Positions 54,159-64,000 of a stretch of DNA of 64,000 bases are shown piece by piece. Where the stretch lies: contig CM077002.1 in NCBI GenBank assembly GCA_039090855.1, positions 80,790,194-80,854,193 of the forward strand, in the 5' to 3' direction. The DNA is from Macrothele yani. Taxonomy: Eukaryota > Arthropoda > Arachnida > Araneae > Macrothelidae. Every line of letters begins with the position of its first letter. The stretch's first letter is position 1. The notes under the pieces were generated by a model, which had not been told where the DNA came from, searched no databases, and saw only the letters and a program-made list of their open reading frames with translations. A program made the translations under genes and the position numbers.

Positions 54159-56511
54159 TAAATTCCGTCATGGCAACAGAAACCAGCGTGGAAATACTCT
54201 CGTTGAGTTTGCAGAGGCAGAAGGGTTTTTCATCTTGAACTCCTTCTTCAAGAAAAAGCCACACAGGAAATGGACATGGAGACATCCAAATGGGACGACA
54301 AGTGAAATTGATTTTAGTATGTGTAACAAAAAATTCGTCATAGAAGACTGCAGTGTGCTAAACAAGTTCAACACAGGTAGTGACCATAGATTGGTGAGAT
54401 GTAAGATGCACCTTAACACTAAACTTGAACGTGGCAAGCTCATAAGACAAACAAAATCTATTGACATAACCAACCTTAAAAAACACCATAATACTTTCAA
54501 GTTAGAACTGAAGAACAGGTTCTCTGCTTTAGAAGGCCTAACATCGGAAGAAGTGGACATCTCTGAAGTTAACAGAAAAGTAACCAAAGCTCTTATGGAA
54601 ACAGCAACAAAATTAGCTGGGTCTAAGAACAAGTTGCATGTGAACAAATTATCAGGAAAAACCAAAATGTTGATGCAAAAAGAAGAGAGATGAGGACAAC
54701 TAAAGAAGATGTGACTTCCAAAGTGGAATATATAGAGCTATGCAAGACAGTACGAAAAAGTATCACTGAAGACGTAAGGAAATTCAACTGTGAACTAGTG
54801 AGGAAAGCAATTGAAAACAACCAAAGCCTAAAATTGGCAAAGGGACATCTCAGTAAGGGAAGAAAACAGATTATGGCACTGAGAAAAGAAGATGGCTCTG
54901 TAACAAGAAATAGAGGCGAAATTTTGACAAGAGTGAAAGATTTCTACTCCAAATTATATGAAAGGGATGATACATGCACTACAGACATCATGAAAGATAC
55001 CAGTACCAGAGTTCCTCCAGTCCTTCCAGCAGAAGTTGCACATGCAATCAAGAACATGAAGCGAGGAAAAGCTCCAGGAGAAGATGGAATTACTGTAGAC
55101 ATCATACAAGAAGCAAGTGGAGAAATCGAAACAGTACTCGCCCAAATTTTCACTCGATGCCTTAATGAAGGAAAGATTCCTGAGGATTGGAACACCGCTA
55201 CAATGATCCTGCTACATAAGAAAGGTGACATTGAAGATCTCGGAAACTACAGACCTATCAGCCTCCTATCAGTAGTTTATAAAATCTTCACTAAAGTTCT
55301 TTCACACCGCTTGAAGGTAACACTGGACATGGCTCAACCGAGAGAACAAGCTGGATTCAGGAGTGGCTACAGCACAATAGATTATATCCACGTGCTGAGA
55401 GAACTAATTGAAAGAGCGAGGGAATATGAACTTCCATTGTGCATGGCTTTTATCGATTATGAAAAAGCCTTTGATTCGGTGAAACCATCAGCAGTTACAA
55501 TGGCTCTGAAAACCTGCGGTATTGAAGATGCATACATTAATATTATTAATAACATCTATGAAAACGCAAGTGCAAAGATTCGGCTGTTTGAAAATACAAC
55601 ACACGTAAAAATTGGAAAGGGAGTGAGACAAGGTGACACCATATCTCCGAAGCTCTTTAATGCCACATTGGAAAATGTTTTTCAGTTGCTGAGCTGGGAA
55701 AGCAAGGGGATAAAGATTAATGGAGATTATTTAACCCACCTTCGTTTTGCTGATGACGTAGTCATTTTTGCAACTACCCCATCAGAGCTGCAGAGTATGA
55801 TCCAGGAACTTGCTGACAAGAGTAAAGAAGTGGGATTAAAAATGAACTTTCAGAAGACAAAAGTGATGTTCAATGCTTTTACAAGAAATGAAGATTTATC
55901 GATTGATGGAGAAAAGCTGGAGATAACAGACACGTACGTTTATCTTGGACAGCAGATATCAAGTGAGGGTCACATTGATGAAGAAATTAATCGGCGTACA
56001 AAACTTGCCCGGAGAGCTTTTGGAAGAAACAGCATAATTTTCAAGAGCAATATGCCATTATGTCTTAAAAGAAAAGTGTTTGATCAATGCATCCTTCCAG
56101 TGCTTACGTATGGTGCAGAGACGTGGACCTTAACTAAAAGAGGCATACAAAGGCTGCAGACAACTCAAAGCAGCATGGAGTGGTGCATGCTTGGTGTAAC
56201 CAGGAGAGATAAGAAGAGGAACTCGTGGATCCGAAAATGACAAGAGTGGAAGACATCATGATCAGAGTTAAATCCCTGAAATGACAATGGGCTGGACATA
56301 CTGCCAGAAGGACAGACCATCGATGGACAGCTGAAATTTTAGATTGGATTCCAAGGGACAGGAAAAGACCCAGAAGAAGACCACATGGGAGATGGGTGGA
56401 TGAAATTCGAAAGTATGCAGGGGTGACATGGAGGAGACTGGCACAAGACAGACCGTTGTGGAGGAAACTTGGGGAGACCTTCGTCCAGCAGTGGATTGAT
56501 AATGGTTGACA
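54159..56511 (+). pseudogene. RTE R6: second half of endonuclease, RT, C-terminus
   Basis: From GKF-HGNRNQRG (about 54159), the nuclease continues with SDHRLVRC. A shortened A-run (five A instead of six) near 54680 shifts the frame. 54690-56240 is then one open frame of 516 codons, with LGNYRPISLLS, IDYEKAFDSV, GVRQGDTISP and FADDVVIFA. A lost A at about 56236 shifts the C-terminus, and TGG to TGA makes a stop near 56283. This holds the longest intact RT domain on the plus strand in the window. Confidence 0.9.
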
Positions 56512-56528
56512 ATGATGATGATGATGAT

Positions 56529-58995
56529 ATATATTCTATTAAGAAGATACCTAAGCAAAAAAATACAAATATAATTTTGACTCACACCAAGTACAACATA
56601 GAAAAGGTTATGTATCTACCTGTGTGAGTAAAAGGAGAAAAGATAAAAAAATAAAATAAAACAACTGAATGTAGAAGGTGTCGAGAATACTGAGCCTTGG
56701 CTTTATCAAGGACCATCAAAAACTCTGCATTTTCTCACTTCCACAAAGACCTAGTTGGAAATGGGTTTCTGCAAGGCCATAGATGCAAGTAACATTCCCA
56801 CCTAAAATTGTTTTAAAAAATTTATATATGTCATGTCCTCCGCAGAGTTGTATGACCTAGCACTAGTTAACAATTTCGCTTGCATCCATGAACCTTCCTG
56901 GCCCGACCCATGCTCTTCATCTGTTACTATTAAACAGAGAGAAGAAGATTAAAGAGAACTCAAGCTGTGAGAGTGACATAATAATTAGAAATAATTTTCA
57001 GCTATAACAAAATGCCAAGTTCGTTTGAGAGAGAATTTAAACCTGAAAAACAATGCAAAAGAAATCCAAATTTTTTCATTGCAATTAAAAAAGGAAATAT
57101 TAATTTTTAAAAAACAGATTTTTGAAAGAAACTTGAGTCTAAAACCCCCTACTCTACAACTTATGACAGCACGAAAACGAGAATAAGTTAAAGACAATAA
57201 TTAACTAAAGAAAACTTTGTGAAAGTTATATGACTTAAACAGTTAGTTGCAATATGTACAAAGTATTTCAGCAGTGCTTTAAGTGCATAATTAATTAGTT
57301 ATTAAGTACTTAACTACTTTGAAAATACAGCGCAAAGGAAAGGGACAAGCTTAGCCATCTGCTGTTCCTAGGTTCCCCAAAAAACGCGCAAAGTTACAAA
57401 GAAAAGAAAGAGTTAAAACCCGCAAAAATGTTAACAGACAAGCCAGTGCCTAAAAGCTGAAAAGCAAAAAATCAACAGAGAAAAAGTACATGAAGTACAA
57501 ACATTGGATAGCTATACTAAAAATAGTAAAACCAACATTAAAATTAATAAGATTCTGATTAATCTATAGAAGCTCACTAAGGTGATTTAATACATGCAAA
57601 GATTATTAAATACACTACTCGTGTATTTTATAATATTTCTCATGTATTCTGGAGAGTTAATTCTGCTCTTTCTGATCATACAGATCCACAGTCTTAAGTT
57701 TATATATTTTTTTCTCTGGTTAAAATCTCCGCGAGTTGGTTTCTTTCTGTATGAGGAGGCCATCAGCCCCACCCACACTGCCCCCCAGCGACTAGGGAGT
57801 GGCGGAAGAGGTCAGCCATGTTTTACTCTTGTGAGGAGAAAGTTTCGTCGCACAAGAGGTAAGCTCTCTTCCTTGTATTAGGGTTTTAGGTTTTATAAGT
57901 TCAATGTTTGTACTTCATGTACTTTTTCTCTGTTGATTTTTTGCTTTTCAGCTTTTAGGCACTGTCTTGTCTGTTAACATTTTTGCGGGTTTTAACTCTT
58001 TCTTTTCTTTGTAACTTTGCGCGTCTTTTGGGGAACCTAGGAACAGCAGATGGCTAAGCTTGTTCCTTTTCTTTGCGCTGTATTTTCAAAGTAGTTAAGT
58101 ACTTAATAACTAATTAATTATGCACTTAAAGCACTGCTGAAATACTTTGTACATATTGCAACTAACTGTTTAAGTCATATAACTTTCACAAAGTTTTCTT
58201 TAGTTAATTATTGTCTTTAACTTATTCTCGTTTTCGTGCTGTCATAAGTTGTAGAGTAGGGGGTTTTAGACTCAAGTTTCTTTCAAAAATCTGTTTTTTA
58301 AAAATTAATATTTCCTTTTTTAATTGCAATGAAAAAATTTGGATTTCTTTTGCATTGTTTTTCAGGTTTAAATTCTCTCTCAAACGAACTTGGCATTTCG
58401 TTATAGCTGAAAATTATTTCTAATTATTATGTCACTCTCACAGCTTGAGTTCTCTTTAATCTTCTTCTCTCTGTTTAATAGTAACAGATGAAGAGCATGA
58501 GTCGGGTCAGGAAGGTTCATGGATGCAAGCGAAATTGTTAACTAGTGCTAGGTCATACAACTCTGCGGAGGACATGACATATATATATTTTTTAAAACAT
58601 ATTTAGGTGGGAATGTTACTTGCATCTATGGCCTTGCAGAAACCCATTTCCAACTAGGTCTTTGTGGAAGTGAGAAAATGCAGAGTTTTTGATGGTCCTT
58701 GATAAAGCCAAGGCTCAGTATTCTCGACACCTTCTACATTCAGTTGTTTTATTTTATTTTTTTATCTTTTCTCCTTTTACTCACACAGGTAGATACATAA
58801 CCTTTTCTATGATGTACTTGGTGTGAGTCAAAATTATATTTGTATTTTTTTGCTTAGGTATCTAGGTATCTTCTTAATAGAATGTGAATTCTGAATTTTC
58901 AAAACTGCTGCGTTGCGCGTTTTGATCTTCAGGTTTTTTTGCAACTTTCGTTTTAAATTGTAAAGTTTTTCCTTAGTCTTCAGTTTTGCTCTTCA

Positions 58996-58998
<3 letters not shown>
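56529..58998. repeat. Long-inverted-repeat element FB2 (about 975 bp arms, 395 bp centre)
   Basis: The left arm, 56534-57506, and right arm, 57902-58882, are near-perfect reverse complements. The single-copy centre is 57507-57901. The tail, 58883-58998, matches the FB1 tail (gaattctgaattttcaaaac at the start, TTTTGCTCTTCAGTATATAT at the end) and runs into (TA)n. The arms carry a mirrored 70-codon frame (MSLTYSRFRAVISCRV) that exists only because the arms are copies. No transposase motif is seen. The size and structure suit a foldback-type or long-TIR DNA element, or a palindromised segment. Confidence 0.85.
57594..57881 (+). CDS. Unrecognised ORF in the FB2 centre
   Basis: 95 codons: a strongly hydrophobic first half (LLVYFIIFLMYSGELILLFLI, one probable membrane segment) and a basic, Gly/Pro-rich second half. 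It lies entirely in the unique centre of FB2. The GC content rises in its second half and a GT-rich splice-like word follows (aagaggtaagct near 57854). I do not recognise it, and it may be chance. Confidence 0.2.
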   Translation: MQRLLNTLLVYFIIFLMYSGELILLFLIIQIHSLKFIYFFLWLKSPRVGFFLYEEAISPTHTAPQRLGSGGRGQPCFTLVRRKFRRTRGKLSSLY

Positions 58999-59026
<28 letters not shown>

Positions 59027-59029
<3 letters not shown>

Positions 59030-59163
59030 TCATCATCATCATTGTCAACCATTATCAATCCACTGCTTTACGAAGGTCTCCCCAAGTTTCCTCCACAACG
59101 GTCTGTCTTGTGCCAGTCTCCTTCATGTCACCCCTGCATACTTTCGAATTTCATCCACCCATT
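59027..59163 (-). mobile_element. RTE copy R7', short 3' fragment
   Basis: 137 bp of the RTE 3' end, starting with the (ATG)n tail, 5'-truncated at CACCCAT and followed by a short (TA)n and then the complete copy R7 in the same orientation. Confidence 0.92.
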
Positions 59164-59176
59164 GGATATATATATA

Positions 59177-62100
59177 TCATCATCATCATCATCATTGTCA
59201 ACCATTATCAATCCACTGCTGGACGAAGGTCTCCCCAAGTTTCCTCCACAACGGTCTGTCTTGTGCCAGTCTCCTCCATGTCACCCCTGCATACTTTCGA
59301 ATTTCATCCACCCATCTCCCATGTGGTCTTCTTCTGTGTCTTTTCCTGTCCCTTGGAATCCAATCTAAAATTTCGGCTGTCCATCGACGATCTGTCCTTC
59401 TGGCAGTATGTCCAGCCCATTGCCATTTCAGATATTTAACTCTGATCATGATGTCTTCCACTCTTGTCATTTTTCGGATCCACGAGTTCCTCTTCTTATC
59501 TCTCCTGGTTACACCAAGTATGCACCACTCCATGCTGCTTTGAGTTGTCTGCAGCCTTTGTATGTCTCCTTTAGTTAAGGTCCACGTCTCTGCACCATAC
59601 GTAAGCACTGGAAGGATGCATTGATCAAACACTTTTCTTTTAAGACATAATGGCATATTGCTCTTGAAAATTATGCTGTTTCTTCCAAAAGCTCTCCAGG
59701 CAAGTTTTGTACGCCGATTAATTTCTTCAACAATGTGACCCTCACTTGATATCTGCTGTCCAAGATAAACGTACGTGTCTGTTATCTCCAGCTTTTCTCC
59801 ATCAATCGATAAATCTTCATTTCGTGTAAAAGCATTGAACATCACTTTTGTTTTCTGAAAGTTCATTTTTAATCCCGCTTCTTTACTCTTGTCAGCAAGT
59901 TCCTGGATCATACTCTGCAGCTCTGATGGGCTAGTTGCAAAAAGGACTACGTCATCAGCAAAACGAAGGTGGGTTAGATAATCTCCATTAATCTTTATCC
60001 CCTTGTTTTCCCAGCTCAGTGACTGAAAAACACCCTCCAATGTGGCATTAAAGAGCTTCGGAGATATGGTGTAACCTTGTCTCACTCCCTTTCCAATTTT
60101 TATGTGTGTTGTATTTTCAAACAGCCTAATCTTTGCACTTGCATTTTCATAGATGTTATTAATAATATTAATGTATGGATCTTCAATTCCGCAGGTTTTC
60201 AGAGCCATTGTAACTGCTGATGGTTTCACCGAATCAAAGGCTTTTTCATAATCGATAAAAGCAATGCTCAATGGAAGTTCATATTCCCTCGCTCTTTCAA
60301 TTAGTTCTCTCAGCACATGGATATGATCTATTGTGCTGTAGCTACTCCTGAATCCAGCTTGTTCTCTCGGTTGAGCCATGTCCAGTGTTACCTTCAAGCG
60401 GTGTGAAAGAACTTTAGTGAAGATTTTATAAACTACTGATAGGAGGCTGATAGGTCTGTAGTTTCCGAGATCCTCAATGTCACCTTTCTTATGTAGTAGA
60501 ATCATTGTAGCGGTGTTCCAATCCTCAGGAATCTTTCCTTCATTAAGGCATCGAGTGAAAATTTGGGCGAGTACTGTTTCGATTTCTCCACTTGCTTCTT
60601 GTATGATGTCTACAGTAATTTCATCTTCTCCTGGAGCTTTACCCCGCTTCATGTTCTTAATTGCATGTGCAACTTCTGCTGGAAGGACTGGAGGAACTCT
60701 GGTACTGGTATCTTTCATGATGTCTGGAGTGCATGTATCATCCCTTTCATATAATTTGGAGTAGAAATCTTTCACTCTTGTCAAAATTTCGCCTCTATTT
60801 CTTGTTATAGAACCATCTTCTTTTCTCAGTGCCATAATCTGTTTTCTTCCCTTACTGAGATGTCCCTTTGCTATCTTTAGGCTTTGGTTGTTTTCAATTG
60901 CTTTCCTCACTAGTTCACAGTTGAATTTTCTTACGTCTTCAGTGATACTTTTTCGTACTGTCTTGCATAGCTCTATATATTCCACTTTGGAAGTCACATC
61001 TTCTTTAGTTGTCCTCATCTCTCTTCTTTTTTGCATCAACATTTTCGTTTTTCCTGATAATTTATTTACATGCAACTTGTTCTTAGACCCAGCTAATTTT
61101 GTTGCTGTTTCCATAAGAGCTTTGGTTACTTTTCTGTTAACTTCAGAGATGTCCACTTCTTCCGATGTTAGGCCTTCTAAAGCAGAGAACCTGTTCTTCA
61201 GTTCCAACTTGAAGGTATTATGGTGTTTTTTAAGGTTGGCTATGTCAATAGATTTTGTTTGTCTTATGAGCTTGCCACGTTCAAGTTTAGTGTTGAGGTG
61301 CATCTTACATCTCACCAATCTATGGTCACTACCTGTGTTGAACTTGATTAGCACACTGCAGTCTTCTATGACGAATTTTTTGTTACACATAATAAAATCA
61401 ATTTCACTTGTCGTCCCATTTGGATGTCTCCATGTCCATTTCCTGTGTGGCTTTTTCTTGAAGAAGGAGTTCAAGATGAAAAACCCTTCTGCCTCTGCAA
61501 ACTCAACGAGAGTATTTCCACGCTGGTTTCTGTTGCCGTGACCGAATTTACCTACTGAAGTTTCATTCTGTTGCCGTTGCCCTATTTTTGCATTGAAATC
61601 TCCCATAATTATTTTCAAGTGCTGCTTACCTTTATTATTTAGATGACAAATTTCCTCATAAAATTCTTCAATTTCTTCTTCAGGATGACTTGTGGTGGGT
61701 GCATAAGTTTGAATAATCTGAGCCTGGTATCTTCTCGATAGTTGGATAACGAGTCTTGCAGCTCTGTCAGAGGAACTTTCAACTTCTACAACTTTATCCT
61801 TCAGTTTCTTGTTTATTATAAATCCAACACCACTAGTTCTGCCAGTATCTGTCCCACGATAGTAGAAGAGATGTCCACTTTTCAGTTCGATGAGATCTTC
61901 TCCTTTTCTCCTTACCTCACTTAGCCCCACGATGTCCCACTTGATCCTTTGTAGTTCCTCTTCCAATTCAAGAAGCCTTGAATCAGAAGATAGGGAGCTT
62001 CCATTGTACGTTGCCAAGGTCAGCATCAGATTTCAGCATAGTCCGGTCCTCCGGGGATTCTTAGCACCCACTGCCTTCATATCGCACTGGCCGCTGCCTT

Positions 62101-62365
62101 GGCCAGGTACATTCCAGCTGCTGGAGACTGAGGGCCAAGATTTAAGTTGTGGAGTCATTTTGGAGGGGTTTGGCCATAACTCACCACGCTGGCCAAGCGG
62201 GTTGGTGAGTGTGGGATAGCATTTCCTCTAATCCCGATTGTATAGTTATACCGCTATTGGCGGTCGTCAGAGCCCCTTTAGTGGGAACAGGATGCACCAC
62301 GAGAAGGCGGGGTTGTCATTTGTCAAGGAGAGGCTGTGATGTTACGCATCACCTGACCTTACATC

Positions 62366-62367
<2 letters not shown>
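59177..62367 (-). mobile_element. RTE copy R7, full length with intact main ORF
   Basis: Minus strand from the (ATG)n tail at 59177 to the 5' start (complement of GGGATGTAAGG) at 62367. Short (TA)n lies at the 3' side and a longer (TA)n at the 5' side. 3191 bp. The best-preserved copy of the family in the window. Confidence 0.95.
59198..62026 (-). CDS. RTE polyprotein: EEP endonuclease, reverse transcriptase, 942 aa
   Basis: One open frame from MLTLATYNG to FVQQWIDNG. Residues 1-240 are the EEP/AP-like endonuclease, with N8, E37 (LSEVRR), D143 and N145 (MGDFNAKIG), D210 (EIDF) and D234-H235 (SDHR). About 440-760 is the RT: GNYRPISLLS (521-530), motif A with D592 in IDYEKAFDSV, motif B at 647-660 and FADD (689-692). 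The end is the RTE C-terminal region with WAGHTARR and RRRPHGRW. Motif B reads VRQGYTISP where all other copies have VRQGDTISP, so activity is doubtful. Upstream, a stop (TGA) right before MLTL removes the N-terminal extension seen in R1 and R2. The start given is the first Met and leaves the nuclease complete. Confidence 0.93.
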   Translation of the reverse strand: MLTLATYNGSSLSSDSRLLELEEELQRIKWDIVGLSEVRRKGEDLIELKSGHLFYYRGTDTGRTSGVGFIINKKLKDKVVEVESSSDRAARLVIQLSRRYQAQIIQTYAPTTSHPEEEIEEFYEEICHLNNKGKQHLKIIMGDFNAKIGQRQQNETSVGKFGHGNRNQRGNTLVEFAEAEGFFILNSFFKKKPHRKWTWRHPNGTTSEIDFIMCNKKFVIEDCSVLIKFNTGSDHRLVRCKMHLNTKLERGKLIRQTKSIDIANLKKHHNTFKLELKNRFSALEGLTSEEVDISEVNRKVTKALMETATKLAGSKNKLHVNKLSGKTKMLMQKRREMRTTKEDVTSKVEYIELCKTVRKSITEDVRKFNCELVRKAIENNQSLKIAKGHLSKGRKQIMALRKEDGSITRNRGEILTRVKDFYSKLYERDDTCTPDIMKDTSTRVPPVLPAEVAHAIKNMKRGKAPGEDEITVDIIQEASGEIETVLAQIFTRCLNEGKIPEDWNTATMILLHKKGDIEDLGNYRPISLLSVVYKIFTKVLSHRLKVTLDMAQPREQAGFRSSYSTIDHIHVLRELIERAREYELPLSIAFIDYEKAFDSVKPSAVTMALKTCGIEDPYINIINNIYENASAKIRLFENTTHIKIGKGVRQGYTISPKLFNATLEGVFQSLSWENKGIKINGDYLTHLRFADDVVLFATSPSELQSMIQELADKSKEAGLKMNFQKTKVMFNAFTRNEDLSIDGEKLEITDTYVYLGQQISSEGHIVEEINRRTKLAWRAFGRNSIIFKSNMPLCLKRKVFDQCILPVLTYGAETWTLTKGDIQRLQTTQSSMEWCILGVTRRDKKRNSWIRKMTRVEDIMIRVKYLKWQWAGHTARRTDRRWTAEILDWIPRDRKRHRRRPHGRWVDEIRKYAGVTWRRLAQDRPLWRKLGETFVQQWIDNG

Positions 62368-62402
<35 letters not shown>
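62368..62402. repeat. (TA)n microsatellite
   Basis: TA tract at the 5' end of R7. Confidence 0.95.
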
Positions 62403-62403
<1 letters not shown>

Positions 62404-62697
62404 GTGCAAAATGGACTTTCTTTCTTGAGCATTTCATCGCAACGAAATTGTAATGCGCACGTAGGTGGTTACGCACAAGGCAGCCATCTAGATCTTCTAC
62501 GTGTATGTATGCATAATGTTCTCGTTTACATCTCGGTGCATCCTACAAAACATGTCTGCCTCACACGTGATGTAATCCCGAAACATTCGCATGCGTTTAT
62601 GTGTGGGGGTGTCTTAACTTCTAAATGTCAAAGTGTTTCCCACCAACCTACCCTAGTGTTCTTGTATGACTATCACTGTAGACCACCTAAAGAGCAC
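62403..62697. other. No recognisable gene
   Basis: Unique-looking sequence; the open frame 62209-62700 crosses the RTE 5' end and the TA tract and is not a gene. Confidence 0.4.
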
Positions 62698-62925
62698 TAG
62701 CCGCCCCGGTGACGCAGTGGTCTAAGCGATAGCTTCTGATTATTTGTCCGAGATGGGTCCGGGTTCGAATCACGGTGATGCATGGCTGTTGTGTTTGTCT
62801 TACGGCACTGGCTCTCTCGCTTCCCTGGAACCAGTGTCACTAAATTAGGAACGAGCGACTGCTCAAAGCGCACTGAGTTGCTCACGGTAGTCGCTAAACC
62901 TCTAATCAAAAAAAATAAAAAAATT
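62698..62925 (+). repeat. tRNA-derived SINE2
   Basis: Head 62700-62785: A box TGACGCAGTGG, a long variable arm like tRNA-Leu or tRNA-Ser, and B box GGTTCGAATCA. A body follows (atggctgttgtgtttgtctt and onwards) and an A-rich tail (aatcaaaaaaaataaaaaaa). The same body occurs at 42385-42570 (plus) and 45172-45300 (minus). Confidence 0.8.
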
Positions 62926-64000
62926 GTAAGATGTGACGTTTCATGGTTTGCGAATCAGATGTAATCTTACGATGCCAAGGAATCAAGTGAAACATCTGCA
63001 GAATGGAAAAAACTCCACGCTGAGGGCTCAACCCGTCAAGCTCTGGAAGAAACTAAATAGGCCCGTTTGCATTGAGAAAATCCGCAGACTGATGAAACGT
63101 GACGATCTGAAAAATAACAAGAAAGATGGCACCGAATTTTTGGTTAAAATCAGCACGTGTTTTTAATCCGTTCCAATGGAAATAAACTTTATCAAAGTTA
63201 TTCAAAGTCAATGGAACCGGTTAGAAAGAAAACACCAACCAGAGTTCTACGATCGATAGAACATCTAGAAATAAACACAGCAACTTCCACTTCCACCAGC
63301 TGCTAAAAAGTACGCTACGAAAATTTTAAAAAATCGCGCGTAAAAAGTTTTTCATAGCAGAAGGAATGTATCAGAGACAAAGCGATTTTCAAATCGTGCA
63401 GTTAAAAGAAGAAATATAGAAGGAAACGTGATATAACTCTATGCCTTCTCGCGGAAGAATAATGGAAAAGCAAAAAGGAAAAGTTGAAAATAGGCAAAAG
63501 AAAAAAAAAATATTCACGGAAAAAGCTATGCTTAGGAAAAAGAACTATTCAAATATGTCTCCCGGAAGCAGTGATAGCGAGAAAAAGGTTTTGACGTCCC
63601 CTAGCGGGAAATATGTGCATTATTTTAAAACGATAATGCTCCACACCTCTATTGTAGCGAATGGAATACAGTAAAAAGAAATTTCTTAATAGGATTTTTA
63701 GAAGACGAGATACAGCAACAAGCAGACGTACACAGACACCACCTAGTTACAGAACTATTAAAAATAAAACTCCTCAAATACAAAGCTAAAGTGTTCCACA
63801 AGGTAAATGGCTATCGGTGTTAAAATAATTTTTGAAATTGCACATGTAAACGCAGAGATATTGAGAAAAACATGTTAAACAGGGAGAAATTGTGCATTGT
63901 TTTGAGTAGAAAATACACAAAAAGTAGTTTTCATAGTTAGTAGTATCTGACCGAAAATATTTTTTTCAATGGGGATTTTAGTCCCGCAGATATTGCTGAA
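62926..64000. other. No recognisable gene
   Basis: Lys-rich short frames (for example 62933-63166 and 63441-63674) reflect A-rich sequence and have no motif I can name. No repeat from elsewhere in the window is seen. Confidence 0.4.

Larger units (their letters stand above)
53342..56528 (+). mobile_element. RTE copy R5/R6: full-length with 5' inversion (twin priming)
   Basis: The plus-strand 3' part (54157-56528) begins at codons for GKFGHGN in the endonuclease and ends in (ATG)n. Just upstream, 53342-54156 is the rest of the 5' part in reverse: its 5' end (complement of GGGATGTAAGG) touches the junction at 54156, and its inner end is ...NETS at 53342. Together the pieces contain the whole element, with about one base missing at the break. 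This is the classic LINE 5' inversion. Confidence 0.92.

Noticed and set aside
57594..57881. Membrane protein gene in the FB2 centre
   Set aside because: One hydrophobic stretch in AT-rich DNA, no homology recognised, no start context or neighbours. Kept only as a low-confidence ORF.
56985..58423. A conserved 70-codon gene present twice (56985-57197 and 58211-58423)
   Set aside because: The two identical frames are the two arms of one inverted repeat; identity reflects the palindrome, not coding constraint.
59198..62026. Host 'craniofacial development protein 2-like' or other cellular nuclease gene
   Set aside because: The EEP domain is fused to an RT with FADD, the unit has an (ATG)n tail, and at least six copies occur in the window. 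It is an RTE element.
62700..62785. Functional tRNA-Leu or tRNA-Ser gene
   Set aside because: Pol III boxes are present, but it is joined to a SINE body and A-rich tail shared with two other copies.
1..64000. Endogenous viral gene or LTR retrotransposon
   Set aside because: I saw no paired LTRs, no protease or integrase motifs and no capsid-like frame. The CCHC knuckle at 3676-3717 alone is not enough.

Overview
This 64 kb window looks like repeat-rich intergenic DNA from a large animal genome. An arthropod, possibly an insect with a large genome, is my best guess. The reasons are the many divergent Tc1 and mariner families, an RTE-type LINE with (ATG)n tails, Penelope-like elements with GIY-YIG nucleases, and tRNA-derived SINEs. 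That is an inference; nothing here fixes a species. I found no convincing host gene, rRNA gene, CRISPR array or bacterial-style operon. Almost every long open frame belongs to a transposable element, and most are broken.

Layout: 0-2 kb has no recognisable gene. 2.0-7.1 kb holds a decayed Tc1 element (Tc1-F), a LINE-like ORF1 remnant with a CCHC knuckle, and a 1.3 kb mariner. 7.2-8.2 kb has SINEs, one of them an inverted dimer. 8.25-15.9 kb has two near full-length RTE elements head to head (R1 minus, R2 plus). R2 is nested in the tip of a Tc1-B element. 16.9-20.8 kb is a Penelope-like element (PLE-1) with an N-terminal GIY-YIG nuclease. Its RT is split exactly at the YIDD motif by a Tc1-C element. 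20.85-22.15 kb is a second mariner. 22.15-30.1 kb is a four-deep nest: Tc1-B contains Tc1-E, which contains a CR1/Jockey-like LINE, which contains Tc1-A. 30.1-32.4 kb has a PLE remnant and a second Tc1-A. 34.4-37.0 kb is a compound foldback structure built from short terminal repeats and a two-way array of about 122 bp repeats. 37.7-39.1 kb is a third Tc1-A. 39.14-41.2 kb is a non-autonomous hAT-like element with a perfect 8 bp target duplication. 42.76-44.8 kb is a PLE 3' end flanked by an inverted copy of itself, carrying a hammerhead-ribozyme-like core and invaded by an inverted SINE dimer. 45.9-47.0 kb is a decayed tandem repeat. 49.0-62.4 kb is an RTE cluster alternating with two copies of an unrecognised long-inverted-repeat (foldback) family joined through (TA)n tracts. 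62.7-62.9 kb has a tRNA-derived SINE; the rest is unannotated.

How the parts relate: the autonomous machinery types present are RTE (apurinic-like endonuclease plus RT), CR1-like LINE, PLE (GIY-YIG plus RT) and DDE transposases. The best-preserved proteins are the 942-residue RTE polyprotein at 59198-62026, which has a changed residue in RT motif B, and the 346-residue Tc1-A transposase at 24097-25137, which has a catalytic Asp to Asn change. Nesting and target duplications allow a relative history to be read. RTE insertions repeatedly sit in or beside (TA)n tracts.
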